Shown: positions 36,150 through 46,268 of the stretch, one piece after another
How the letters are laid out: each line of letters begins with the position of its first letter
Position numbering within the stretch: position 1 is the stretch's first letter
NCBI GenBank assembly: GCA_963759735.1
Contig: CAVXAF010000001.1
Location: forward strand, 248,001-312,000
Direction of reading: 5' to 3'
Length of the DNA stretch: 64,000 bases
Source: Hyphomicrobium_A sp963759735
GTDB taxonomy: Bacteria > Pseudomonadota > Alphaproteobacteria > Rhizobiales > Hyphomicrobiaceae
Program-made: the position numbers and the translations under genes
The notes under the pieces: generated by a model
The model's input: only the letters and a program-made list of their open reading frames with translations
What the model was told of the DNA's origin: nothing
Database searches by the model: none

Positions 36150-38029
36150 GTGAACCAGTTGAGCCAGAGCAATCGCCTGGATCGTGCCGTCGGTCCGGAA
36201 GATCACATTCTTGGCCCCGATAATGCCCCCATCACTCTTGTCGAGTACGGCAGCTACGCGTGCCCCTACTGCCGTGCCGCCAACGAGCGCATCGCCCAGG
36301 TGCGCGACCAGCTCGGCGACCGGCTGCGCTATGTCTTCCGCCACCGCCCCGTGCGCGACGACGGGCTGGCGCGACGCGCCGCCGAACTCGTCGAGCACGC
36401 ACCTAATGCCGAGCGGTTCTGGGATGCGCACGTCAAGCTGATGTCGCGCTCGCAGGCGCTCACCGAGGACGATCTGAAGTCAGTGGCCAGCGACCTCGGC
36501 GTCGACGTGCCTTACGCGCAAGCCTCGCCCGAATTCGAACAGTATGCCAAGGAGCGCGTCGACGCCGACGAGCAGAGCGCGCGCGCGTCCGGCGTCCTCA
36601 TCACGCCGACGTTCTTCATCAACGGGCGGCGCTATGACGGCCCGTGGGACGAAAGCTCGTTTTCCGACGCGATGCTGGGCACGCTCGGCTTCCGATTCCG
36701 CTCCGCCGCCCTCGACTTCGCCAGTTGGGGACCTTCGGCCGGCGTGCTGCTGCTGCTCGCCACGGTGCTGGCCATCGTGATCACCAATTCGATGTGGGGC
36801 GGCGCCTTCGAAGCATTCTGGGAACAGTACCTGGGCGTCACGCTCGGCTCTGCAAGCTTCCAGATGACGCTGCGCCACTGGGTCAACGACGGCCTGCTGA
36901 CCGTCTTCTTCCTTGTCGTGGGGCTGGAGATCAAGCGCGAGTTCACCGTGGGGCGCCTCGCCACCCGTCGCTCGGCGGCGCTGCCCATCGCCGCCGCACT
37001 CGGCGGCATGGTCGTGCCGGCGGCGCTCTACGCGCTCATCATCCCGGCTGGGCCGTGGGCGCACGGCTGGGGCGTACCGATGGCGACCGACACCGCCTTC
37101 GCCGTGGCGCTCATCGTCATGATGGGGGCCCGCGTCCCGGTCGAGTTGCGCATCTTCCTCACCGCTGCCGCCATCGTCGACGATATCGGGGCCATCACCG
37201 TGGTGGCGCTGTTCTATTCCAACGCGCTGCATTGGGGCTACCTGCTGGCGGCGCTCGGCGTCACGGTGGGTCTGGCCTGCTCAGCCGCGCACGCATCTAT
37301 CGCGTCACGCCCTACCTGCTGCTCGGCGTGCTGCTGTGGGCGTGCGTGCACGCTGGCGGCCTGCATGCGACGCTCGCCGGTGTGGTGCTGGCGCTGTTCG
37401 TGCCGACGCGTCCGCCGCCCGACCTCAATGCCCTGACGACGCAGCTGTCGACCATCGTACAGGCCGAGGCGCGTCGCGGCCCGGAGGTGCTGCGCCACGG
37501 GCCATCGGTGCCGGTGGTGCGCGCCATCGACGCCATTTTCGATCGCATCGAATCCCCGGCCGACCGCCTCCTGCGCCACGCCGGCGCCCGGTCGAGCTAC
37601 ATCATCCTGCCGCTGTTCGCGCTGGCCAACGCCGGCGTGCCGTTGACCATCGGCGTGATCGGCGGCCACGAGCACCTGATGCTGGCCATCATGGCCGGCC
37701 TGGTCATCGGCAAACCGCTGGGGCTCATTGCGGCCTCGGCCCTCGCCGTGCAGCTCGGCCTCGCCGCCAAGCCGGCCGAATATTCCTGGCGTCAATTATG
37801 CGGCGCCGGCGCGCTGGCTGGCATCGGCTTCACGATGTCGCTGTTCATCGCCGGCCAGGCGTTCCCGCTTGCCAGCGATTTCTCCGCCGCGAAGATCGCG
37901 GTGTTCGCCGCCTCGCTGCTGTCGGCCCTGATCGGCGTCGCCGTGCTGTGGAATGCGCAGGTCCCCACCGAGGACACGATCACGGAGCCGCAGCAGGAAG
38001 CGACGGGGACGCCCGTGTCAGGAGGCTGA
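36150..38029 (+). CDS. nhaA: DsbA-like domain fused to Na+/H+ antiporter NhaA; frame broken near 37280
   Basis: About 626 residues. The N-terminal 190 are a DsbA-type thioredoxin domain (VEYGSYACPYCRAANERIAQ with CPYC; SGVLITPTFFINGRRYDG is the cis-Pro region). NhaA follows, with SMWGGAFEAFWEQYLG, LLTVFFLVVGLEIKREFTVG, MATDTAFAVALIVMMG and IVDDIGAITVVALFYSNALHWGYLL, where the DD pair is the Na+/H+ site. The other frame resumes SRARIYRVTPYLLLGVLLWAC and contains ALANAGVPLTIGVIGG and GKPLGLI. A GTG with GGGAGG is the start. Such fusions exist in other bacteria but are poorly studied. The break is probably an indel error. Confidence 0.88.
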
Positions 38030-38767
38030 GGCTTTCAGCGGCAGACGCGCAGCGCCGATGATGGCGCCGGGGCTTTGCGGCGTTCCGGTCTGCACCAGCA
38101 CGATGATGCCGTCGTACTGCGCGTAGTCCTTGCCGGAAATAGAGCGCTCGAGCGGCGTGCCGCTCCACGGCGCCAACGAAACGATGTCGCGCACGACGTT
38201 GGTATAGGTCAGTTTGCGACGCGCATTCTCGCCGCGCCCGACGGCGACGTCGCGCGACGCCAGATACGGCAGCAGGACAAGCGTGGCCTGCGGCGCCGCC
38301 GCGCTCGCCGCTCCGACGGAAATAGTGATGTCGTCGCCATGGCGCTGCAGGCTCACCGGCACGTTCAACGGCGCCGTGGTCTCAGCCGAAGCATCGATGG
38401 CCCGCCGGCTGGCGCCGTTGGCGTGCTCACTGCCGTTGACCACCACCTGCGGAGTGTAGACCTGCTTGTCGCCGCGCCCGTTGGCGTACGCATACTGGCG
38501 CTCGGTGAACGTGTGCTTGGCGAAAGTATCCTTCCAGCCGAGCCGATCCCAGTAGTCGACCGGCAGCGACATGACGATGAATTGAGGGTCACCGGCGAGC
38601 TCCGCCAACAGGCGATCGGCCGGCGGGCACGATGAGCACCCCTGGCTGGTGAACAGCTCAAGCACGTGCGGGGGCTGCGTCGCCGGGCCGGCGGCGGCGG
38701 ATAGATAGCCGACGGAGGTTGCTGCCAAAACAGCGGCCAATGTCCGTGCCTGCCAATATCCGCGCAT
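38018..38767 (-). CDS. DUF1223 exported thioredoxin-like protein (first of two)
   Basis: 249 residues. A signal peptide (ARTLAAVLAATSVGYLSAAA) is followed by LELFTSQGCSSCPPADRLLAELAG, a thioredoxin-like strand with a CSSC pair, then FIVMSLPVDYWDRLGWKDTFAKHTFTERQYAYANG, in parts, and PQVVVNG. DUF1223 proteins have no known function; the CxxC suggests periplasmic redox work. It overlaps the nhaA end by 12 bases (convergent). A paralogue is encoded 100 bases upstream. Confidence 0.87.
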   Translation of the reverse strand: MRGYWQARTLAAVLAATSVGYLSAAAGPATQPPHVLELFTSQGCSSCPPADRLLAELAGDPQFIVMSLPVDYWDRLGWKDTFAKHTFTERQYAYANGRGDKQVYTPQVVVNGSEHANGASRRAIDASAETTAPLNVPVSLQRHGDDITISVGAASAAAPQATLVLLPYLASRDVAVGRGENARRKLTYTNVVRDIVSLAPWSGTPLERSISGKDYAQYDGIIVLVQTGTPQSPGAIIGAARLPLKASAS

Positions 38768-38867
38768 GTACGTGCTTCCTGCTCAGCAATCGCCTGCTGA
38801 ACATATTCGGCGATGGGCGGCATTCGTTACCTGCCGAGAGCAATCGCCCTCGGTGCCGGGGTACCGC

Positions 38868-39623
38868 TCATTCCAACTCGAGCCGCGTGCGGTGCAGGTC
38901 ATCCAGCGTTCCGCGGAGCGGGACGCGCGTCGCGCCGAGTATGGCACCTGGCTTTTCGGGCGTACCCGCTTGAAGCAGCACGACGACGCCGTCGTACTGG
39001 GCCGTGTTCTGCAACTGCAGCTTCTTCTTCACCGCCTTGCCGTCCCAGCGGCCGGCCGGAATGATATCGCGCACGAGGTTGGCGTAGTGCAGCGTCTCGC
39101 CACCACGCAGAGCGATTTCGCGGGACGTCATGAACGGAAGCAAGGTGATCATCGCGCCGCCCTCGACGGCGTGTTTACTGGCGCCGACAGAGACCTCGAT
39201 CTCGGTTCCCGCCACCGCCGCCTTCACGGGGACCGACAGCACGCCGGCCGTCTGCGCGATGGCATCGCCGATCTCCGAGCGATCAGAGCCGTCGGCCTGG
39301 GCGGCGCCGTTGATCACGGCCTCCGGCGTATAGAGGAAGTCTTGCTGACGCACGTCGGCATAGGCCGACTGGCGATCGGAAAAGGCCGGCTTGGCCAGTG
39401 CATCCTTGCGGCCGGGGCGGTCGTAGGAATCGACCGGCATGACAAGGGTGATGAGATCGGGATAGCGGGCGAGTTCGACGAACAGTGCGTCGGCCGGCGG
39501 ACAGGATGAGCAGAACGGGCTGGTGAACAACTCGAGGACTGCGCGGGGCTGCGCTGCCTGGGCGGCTGTAGCGCCCAGCGCGGTAGCCGCCGCCAGCGCA
39601 AATATCTGCCTGAACCTGTGCAT
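38868..39623 (-). CDS. DUF1223 exported thioredoxin-like protein (second of two)
   Basis: 251 residues. Signal peptide IFALAAATALGATAAQAA is followed by LELFTSPFCSSCPPADALFVELAR with the same CSSC motif, then TLVMPVDSYDRPGRKDALA, DRQSAYADVRQQDFLYTPEAVING. It is about half identical to the downstream copy by eye and on the same strand, so the pair arose by duplication. AGGAG lies 7 bases before the ATG. Confidence 0.87.
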   Translation of the reverse strand: MHRFRQIFALAAATALGATAAQAAQPRAVLELFTSPFCSSCPPADALFVELARYPDLITLVMPVDSYDRPGRKDALAKPAFSDRQSAYADVRQQDFLYTPEAVINGAAQADGSDRSEIGDAIAQTAGVLSVPVKAAVAGTEIEVSVGASKHAVEGGAMITLLPFMTSREIALRGGETLHYANLVRDIIPAGRWDGKAVKKKLQLQNTAQYDGVVVLLQAGTPEKPGAILGATRVPLRGTLDDLHRTRLELE

Positions 39624-39804
39624 ACGAAGCTCCTGATTTCCCTAGCCAACAGTCTCCACGTCGATCGCGGCCCCGATGCGGCAGCTTCGGGGCGAATTAT
39701 TAAGCTGGGGTGTCGGCTTACTCACTCCCTCATCTCGGGAAGCCTCAGCAGTTTGGGACAACCGCCGGCTTGAGTGGGCGGGCGCTAAACGCCATATTCG
39801 GGCC

Positions 39805-42783
39805 ATGCCCCCTCCCCCCAAGGACCCCGACAAGATCCCCAAGCCGCGCCCCTCGCGCGTCAGGTCAGGCAAGCCGACGCCGCCGCCCACCGAGACGGCG
39901 GCCGGCACGCCCGAGGTGCGGGCGCGCGGCAAGGCGGGCCGCAAGCGCGCCGAGCAGACGACGGGGGCCGGCCTCAGCGAAGCGCCGCAGGCGGATTTCG
40001 GCGTCGGGCCTTTGCGTCCGATGCTGTCGCCAGGCGGCGAGGTCGAGCTGCGGCCACAGCCCCCGGAGGCGCGGCCGAGCTACGACCTGGAGGAGACGCA
40101 CAAGCCGCTGCCGGCGCTGCGCCAGCAGGGCCCGCGCCCACCGTTCGGCGGCGAGCCGATGGGCAAGTATCTCGACGCCCTGCTCGCCAAGCCCGAGCAG
40201 CGCTCCGAACGCGCCCGCGAAATATTGCAGAGCCAGCCGATGATGGCGGCGCATCCGCTGGTTTCCGGCGATCAGGCGACCTTCACGCCGCACCGGCCAC
40301 CGCGCCCGGAGAAGTCGGAAGGCGGCGTGCGCTTCGAGATCATCTCCCACTACTCGCCGAAGGGCGACCAGCCGACCGCCATCGCCGAACTCGTCAAGGG
40401 CGCCAACGAGCACGAGCGCAGCCAGGTGCTGCTGGGTGTCACCGGCTCGGGCAAGACGTTCACCATGGCCAAGGTGATCGAGGGCACGCAGCGGCCGGCG
40501 CTGATCCTTGCTCCCAACAAGACGCTGGCGGCGCAGCTCTACGGCGAGTTCAAGGGGTTCTTTCCGGAAAACGCGGTCGAGTACTTCGTCTCGTACTACG
40601 ACTACTACCAGCCGGAGGCGTACGTACCGCGCACCGATACCTACATCGAGAAGGAATCCTCGGTCAACGAACAGATCGACCGCATGCGCCATGCGGCGAC
40701 GCGCTCGCTGCTGGAACGCGACGACGTGATCATCGTCGCCAGCGTGTCGTGCATCTACGGCATCGGCTCGGTGGAAACGTATACGGCCATGACGTTCACC
40801 GTGCAGGTGGGCGAGCGGCTCTCGCGCGACCAGCTCATCGCCGACCTCGTGGCGCTGCATTATCGGCGCAACGACATCAACTTCGTGCGCGGCTCGTTCC
40901 GCGTGCGCGGCGATACCGTCGAGCTGTTCCCGGCGCATTTGGAAGACCGCGCCTGGCGTATCTCGCTGTTCGGTGACGACGTCGAAAGCATCGTCGAGTT
41001 CGACCCGCTCACTGGCCAAAAGTCGGACGAGCTGGCGCTGGTCAAGATCTACTCCAACTCGCATTACGTGACGCCCAAGCCGACGCTGCAGCAGGCCATC
41101 AGGTCGATCAAGGCGGAGCTGAAGCTGCGCCTCGACGAACTTTACGCCAACGGCAAGCTGCTGGAGGCGCAGCGCCTGGAGCAGCGCACCATCTTCGACA
41201 TGGAGATGATGGAGGCCACGGGCTCGTGCGCCGGCATCGAGAATTACTCGCGCTATCTCACCGGCCGCAAGCCGGGCGAGCCGCCGCCGACGCTGTTCGA
41301 ATATCTGCCCGACAACGCGCTCGTCTTCGTCGACGAGAGCCACGTGACCGTGCCGCAGATCGGCGCCATGTTCCGCGGCGACTACCGGCGCAAGGCGACG
41401 CTGGCCGAGTACGGCTTCCGCCTGCCCTCGTGCCTCGACAATCGACCTCTGCGTTTCGAGGAATGGGACGCCATGCGTCCGCAGACGGCGTTCGTTTCGG
41501 CAACGCCCGGCTCGTGGGAAATGGAGGAGACCAGCGGCACGTTCGTCGAGCAGGTCATTCGTCCCACCGGCCTCACCGACCCACCGGTGTTTATCCGCCC
41601 CGCCAAGACGCAGGTCGATGATCTGCTCGACGAGGTTCGGCAGGTGGCCAAGCGCGGCTATCGCACGCTGGTGACGACGCTCACGAAGCGCATGGCCGAA
41701 GACCTGACCGAGTACATGCACGAGGCCGGCATTCGCGTGCGCTACATGCACGCCGACATCGAGACCCTCGAGCGCATCGAGATCATCCGCGATCTGCGCC
41801 TCGGTGCTTACGACGTGCTGATCGGCATCAACCTGCTGCGCGAAGGTCTCGACATTCCCGAATGCGCGCTGGTCGCCATCCTCGATGCCGACAAGGAGGG
41901 CTTCCTGCGCTCGGAGACCTCGCTGGTGCAGACGATCGGCCGCGCGGCCCGCAACATCGACGGCCGCGTCATCCTCTACGCCGACCACGTCACCGGCTCG
42001 ATGGAGCGCGCCATCGCGGAGACGGACCGGCGGCGCGAGAAGCAGGTCGCCTATAACCTCGCCCACGGCATCACGCCGGAAAGCATTCGCAGCAACATCC
42101 ACGACGTCATGGCGTCGGTCTATGAGCAGGATCACGTGACGGTGGACATCGGCCTCGCCGATGCGCCGATGGTCGGGCACAACCTCGCCGCCGTCATCGA
42201 GGACATGGAAAAGCGCATGCACACGGCGGCGGCCGATCTCGAGTTCGAGACGGCGGCGCGGCTGCGCGATGAGATCAAGCGCCTGCGCGACACCGAGCTT
42301 GCCATCGCCGACGATCCCCTGGCGCGCCAAGCGGAGGTCGAAGATAAGGCCGGCGCCTTCAAGGGCGAGCGCAAGTACGGGCCGAGCGCCAACCTTCCGC
42401 ACGCGGGGTCGCGCATTTCCACCGAATACGAGCCGGTGCAGCCAACCAATGCGCAGTCGACGGCAAAGCCGCTGTCGCGCGCCAAGAAGCCGTCGCTCGA
42501 CGACATGGGTCCCGGCACCGACCGGGCGATTCCGCTGCGCGACGCGGACGCCGTGCCGGCGCGGGCGCCCAACATCGATCCGCGCACCAAGGCGGGAGCG
42601 TTCGGGGAAGGCGTGCGCGGGCCGCACAAGCCGACGCTGGATGAGATGGGGCCGCACGCCATGCTGCCGGTTAAAGGGGCCCCGCCGACGCCGCGCCCGT
42701 CGCGCACCATCGATGTGCCGAGCGAGCAGGAGAAAAAGGGACGCCGCGGCCGCCCGCGCAAAACGGGACGGCCAGGGCAGTAG
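39805..42783 (+). CDS. uvrB: UvrABC excinuclease subunit B with long terminal extensions
   Basis: 992 residues, far longer than the usual 670-700. The first 170 or so are Pro/Arg-rich and poorly conserved. The core begins at VRFEIISHYSPKGDQPTAIAEL and has the Walker A GVTGSGKTFTMAKV, the YYDYYQPEAYVPRTDTYIEKESS hairpin, helicase motif DESHV, SATPGSWE, ALVAILDADKEGFLRSE and QTIGRAARN. A UVR/coiled-coil domain follows (MEKRMHTAAADLEFETAARLRDEIK). The last 100 residues contain a repeat KPSLDDMGP / KPTLDEMGP. UvrB verifies DNA damage and loads UvrC. I see no LexA site upstream. Confidence 0.95.
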   Translation: MPPPPKDPDKIPKPRPSRVRSGKPTPPPTETAAGTPEVRARGKAGRKRAEQTTGAGLSEAPQADFGVGPLRPMLSPGGEVELRPQPPEARPSYDLEETHKPLPALRQQGPRPPFGGEPMGKYLDALLAKPEQRSERAREILQSQPMMAAHPLVSGDQATFTPHRPPRPEKSEGGVRFEIISHYSPKGDQPTAIAELVKGANEHERSQVLLGVTGSGKTFTMAKVIEGTQRPALILAPNKTLAAQLYGEFKGFFPENAVEYFVSYYDYYQPEAYVPRTDTYIEKESSVNEQIDRMRHAATRSLLERDDVIIVASVSCIYGIGSVETYTAMTFTVQVGERLSRDQLIADLVALHYRRNDINFVRGSFRVRGDTVELFPAHLEDRAWRISLFGDDVESIVEFDPLTGQKSDELALVKIYSNSHYVTPKPTLQQAIRSIKAELKLRLDELYANGKLLEAQRLEQRTIFDMEMMEATGSCAGIENYSRYLTGRKPGEPPPTLFEYLPDNALVFVDESHVTVPQIGAMFRGDYRRKATLAEYGFRLPSCLDNRPLRFEEWDAMRPQTAFVSATPGSWEMEETSGTFVEQVIRPTGLTDPPVFIRPAKTQVDDLLDEVRQVAKRGYRTLVTTLTKRMAEDLTEYMHEAGIRVRYMHADIETLERIEIIRDLRLGAYDVLIGINLLREGLDIPECALVAILDADKEGFLRSETSLVQTIGRAARNIDGRVILYADHVTGSMERAIAETDRRREKQVAYNLAHGITPESIRSNIHDVMASVYEQDHVTVDIGLADAPMVGHNLAAVIEDMEKRMHTAAADLEFETAARLRDEIKRLRDTELAIADDPLARQAEVEDKAGAFKGERKYGPSANLPHAGSRISTEYEPVQPTNAQSTAKPLSRAKKPSLDDMGPGTDRAIPLRDADAVPARAPNIDPRTKAGAFGEGVRGPHKPTLDEMGPHAMLPVKGAPPTPRPSRTIDVPSEQEKKGRRGRPRKTGRPGQ

Positions 42784-42930
42784 TTGCATCGCCCGTTGAA
42801 CGACCCCCGGCGAAGACCGGCGTCCACGCCAGTCGATACTGGCCGCAGCGCGCACTTGACGGCGCGCCGGACGTTGCAGACGCTCCGCCTCGTAGCGGCG
42901 GGATTCCCTGCCGACGCACGGAGATCACCA

Positions 42931-43591
42931 ATGAGCCGCATCAGCCGTATCTTCATCACCGGCCTGCTGGCCGCGCTGCCGCTGCTGCTCACCATCTTCG
43001 TCATCGCCTGGCTGCTGTCGCTGCTCAACCAATACTTCGGTCCCAGCAGCGGCTTCGGGCGCTTCCTCACATCTCTCGGCTTCGGCGGCGACGCCTCCGA
43101 ACTCGTCTCCTACCTCATCGGCCTCGGGATCATCGTCGCCGCCATCTACGCTCTCGGCCTCGCGGTACATTCGCGGCTCGGCGCCTGGATCGCTGCGCTC
43201 TTCGACCGCGCTCATTCGCCGCATCCCGCTCATCTCCAGCGTCTACGATCTCTCCAGCCGCTTCGTGTCGATCGTCGATACCAAGAACGGCGACAGCCTG
43301 AAGAGCATGAGCCCGGCTTGGTGCTTCTTCGGCGGCAGACCCGGCGCCGCAGTGCTGGCGCTGCTGCCGTCAAAGACACCGGTCCGCCTCGGCGATGAAG
43401 ACTATCTCGCCGTCCTCATTCCCTCCGCCCCGGTGCCGTTCGGCGGCGCGCTGGTCTACGTACCGGCGGCGTGGATCGAGCCGGCGGAAGGCGGCATCGA
43501 CGAACTGATGAGCGTCTACGTGTCCATGGGCATCACGCCGCCCGGGGCCATCCCGGCAGCATCGGCGTCCTTAGCCCGGCCGGCGGGCTAG
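42931..43591 (+). CDS. DUF502 family membrane protein; frame broken near 43210
   Basis: About 219 residues. The first frame has IFITGLLAALPLLLTIFVIAWLLSLLN, LIGLGIIVAAIYALGLAVHSRLGAWIAALFDR (two helices). The other frame resumes RIPLISSVYDLSSRFVSIVDT, then GDSLKSMSPAWCFFGGRPG and VYVPAAWIEPAEGGIDELMSVYVSMG. DUF502 proteins are inner-membrane proteins of unknown role. GGAGA precedes the ATG. It ends in CTAG shared with the next convergent gene. Confidence 0.8.
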
Positions 43592-44031
43592 GCGCGGCGG
43601 CGGCGTTCGATGAGCATCCAGGCGAGCGCCATCAACGTCGCCAGGTACGGCACCAGCACCCATTCGTCGTAGACGAACACCGCCCACGCCTGCTCGGGAT
43701 TGAGCGCCGACAGCGAGGGATCGGCTGGATCGTACACGACGTCGACGCGCTGGCCGACGCGATAGGCCGCGGCCCGCTCGCGCGACAGCCCCACGTTGCC
43801 GTTGATCGTCTCGTTGGCGAGTGTCGTGAAGCTGTAGTCGAGGGCCCAGCGCCCCGCCTCACCGGCACGACTGTGCACCGCGACGTGCACGCCACGCACG
43901 GTTGCGGAGGCGGTCCTGCCCTCGGAGATCAGAGACCGATATGCCTGGTAGTCGTAGATGGTCTTGGCGGCGAGCCCGGCGACCACCAGCACGTTGACGA
44001 CAAGGAGCACGTACAGCAGGCGGTCGCGCAT
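43588..44031 (-). CDS. DUF3592-like membrane protein
   Basis: 147 residues. Two membrane helices at the ends (LLYVLLVVNVLVVAGLAA and VLVPYLATLMALAWMLI) bracket a beta-rich domain with TASATVRGVHVAVHS, LDYSFTTLANETINGNVGL and YRVGQRVDVVYDPADPSLSAL. The last block is typical for DUF3592. GGAG lies 7 bases before the ATG. The function is unknown. Confidence 0.75.
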   Translation of the reverse strand: MRDRLLYVLLVVNVLVVAGLAAKTIYDYQAYRSLISEGRTASATVRGVHVAVHSRAGEAGRWALDYSFTTLANETINGNVGLSRERAAAYRVGQRVDVVYDPADPSLSALNPEQAWAVFVYDEWVLVPYLATLMALAWMLIERRRRA

Positions 44032-44368
44032 ATGAGGGCTCCGCACGAGGGGGCCAAGCGGCTACCACTTCGGTACGACCGCGCGTGCGCCGGCGCAAGG
44101 CCCGACATTCACACGCTTGATATTGCGCGCCGCGCGCCATGTTCTTGCCTTGTCGAGCCGTAGTATCGCGTCTCGAAACGGACGCCGTCGCGCCATGGCG
44201 CGGAGCGGGGCAGAGCTCAGGGCGCCGTCTTCAAAGCACGCAGGCAGAGCGGCATAGCTGCATTGCCCGGCGCGCCACGTCAGGTGGGTCAGACTACGAT
44301 CACCACCGGTTAACAGCGATCGTCAGGTCGCCTGGCAGACGGCCGTTTTAGCCGCTGGGGTAGTAGGC
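44032..44368. other. Intergenic region
   Basis: 337 bases between divergent genes. A 44-codon minus-strand frame (44062-44196) is very Arg-rich and has no support. I see no RNA gene or clear operator. It must contain the promoters for both flanking genes. Confidence 0.3.
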
Positions 44369-45009
44369 ATGTCCGCACACCAAAAAATGTCGTTACGCGT
44401 ATTGCGGATCGCCGCGGGCATCGTTGCCGGCGGAACGCTGCTGATCGCGCCGGCGACGGCGCAAACGAACGCCGATACTGCCGTCGTCGAAGGTGCCGTC
44501 ATTCATCGACGCCGCACGCGTGGCCGATCTCGCCGATGCATGGCGGGCGAACAGCGCCCAAGCGGGCCGCGCGGACATCGCCGCGAGCGGCGCTTCGGCA
44601 CGCGCCCGCGGTGAGGCATTGAGCCAGCGTTTCATCGAGGCCAGCGTGGAGCAGGCGCGCGCCTCGCTCGACGACGCGCCAGCGCCAACGCCGATCGCCG
44701 CCACGCCAATCGAAGTGAGCACGGCGCCGACGCAGACATCGCCGGTCGCGGCGGCAATCTACCGATCCGCCTGCGGCCGACGCGGCCAGAAATGAACCGG
44801 CGGCGAATGACCCCGCGGCGCCGACCGAAGCAAAAATCGCTGCGCCGCGTGTCCGCACACAGCGCTCCAACGCTGCTGAGCCGCGCAGGCGTTTGCGCAC
44901 GGCCCTCATCAAGCCGCGCGCCGCGAAGTTGCCGGACGACGCTCCCGGGCTCGGCCCGGCTGGGCGCATGTCGACCGACTACGGCAACTGGGATGCATTC
45001 CCTCGATAG
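44369..45009 (+). CDS. Secreted Ala-rich protein of unknown function; frame broken twice
   Basis: About 213 residues over three frames: a signal peptide (VLRIAAGIVAGGTLLIAPATA), then IDAARVADLADAWRANSAQAGRADIA to VEQARASLDDAPAPTPIAATP, then DPPAADAARNEPAANDPAAP to YGNWDAFPR. Switches are near 44505 and 44765. The mature protein is Ala/Pro/Thr-rich with a basic C-terminus (RRRLRTALIKPRAAKLP), an architecture seen in small exported proteins of Rhizobiales. No family is recognised. The breaks look like indel errors. Confidence 0.55.
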
Positions 45010-45085
45010 CGCAGCGAACGCGGCCGCGCCGATCGGCCGGGCGTACTGCTCGCGATCGTTCCGTCCGCTTCGACGTATGTAGCCC

Positions 45086-46079
45086 TTACTGCTGCGGCGC
45101 GGGGACGATGCCGGCCAGCTCGGCGGGGGCCGGGAATATGCCGTACTGGCGATCCAGCGCGGCGTGATCCGACGAAGTCTTACGCAACGACATGAGGAAC
45201 GGGTCTTCGAAGACCAGCGGCATGCCGAGTGGCCCGGTGCCTTGCGCGTTCGGCCTTGGCGCGCATTTCGTCGAGACCGGCGCCCAGATGCTCCATGCAG
45301 GTGACCCGCGAGAAAATCATCGCTTTCACATCATCGCGCGGGCGGCAGACTTCGCCGTAGCCGCTCTGCACCTCGGCGCCGGCGCGGGCGGGGAAGTAGA
45401 GCGGCCCGGTGCCGCCGCTGCGCTTCTTCTTGTGCTGCCGCTGGCTACCCCAGAAACAGATCATGTCACGACCGTCGGCCTGGCGGTGTCCGGTGTAGAC
45501 CACTTGGTGGCCCTGCTCGGAGGCGCCGACGCCGCCATTCCAGAACAGCTTGAGGAAATCGCCGGGACGCGCGTAGCGCAGCTTGTCGTCACGAAAGCTG
45601 ACGCCGGTGCCGGTGTGCTTCAACAGCGCGGCGACGCCGGCGCCATTGGAGTTGAAGATCCACCACGGGCCCTGGCCGTCAACCAGCTGCGAGCCGTCGG
45701 GCATGCTCCGCCGCACCTCGAGCGAGCGAAGCTGATCGGCGGAGAGGCTGATCCGCCCGCTGTTGTTGAGCACCGCAATAAGGTGCGCATAGAGAGCGTA
45801 GGTGGCACTCGTGCAGTGGGAAGGAAAGCCGTCGTAGACGCGCAGCTCCCAGTTGCCGCCGCCGACATTGTGGGCTTGCAGCTTGGGCGCAACGAAGCTT
45901 TCGCCGATGCTGTAGCCGCCGCCGGTCGGCAGCGTGGAGATGATGTCGAGGATCATGCGATTGTAGTCGACGCCGGAGCACGTGCGCTGCTGCGCATGGG
46001 CGCCCTGCGCGAAGCACGCGAGTGCTACCGCAACCATGCCAACGCCAATACGGCGCATCGTCGAGGATGCGATCCTCAT
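45086..46079 (-). CDS. Secreted protein of unknown function; frame broken near 45235
   Basis: About 330 residues. Signal peptide IGVGMVAVALACFAQGAHAQ is followed by CSGVDYNRMILDIISTLPTGGGYSIG, ELRVYDGFPSHCTSATYALY, PWWIFNSNGAGVAALL and ARPGDFLKLFWNGGVGASEQGHQVVYTG. The Cys/His arrangement and the DFLKLFWN block recall NlpC/P60-like amidase folds, but I cannot assign one. After DEMRAKA the true end is in another frame (GTGPLGMPLVFEDPFLMSL to ELAGIVPAPQQ). The ORF end at 45180 is therefore false. Confidence 0.65.
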
Positions 46080-46268
46080 GCTGGGTAGTTCCCCCGAATA
46101 ACCTGTCCTCGCGCCTCAATGCACTCCCCGCGGGGCACGATAACGGCCGGGGAGCGTGGCGAGTTGTCTCGCTTTTGCTCGCGCTGATATTCTCTCGTCC
46201 GGTGTGGCGCGGATGCGTCAGCGGACCCGTTGAAAGTCCAGCAAAATCGGACGTTGGAGGAGAGTGCC

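Noticed and set aside
44062..44196. 44-residue Arg-rich minus-strand ORF
   Set aside because: It has no ribosome site and a composition typical of chance ORFs in GC-rich DNA.
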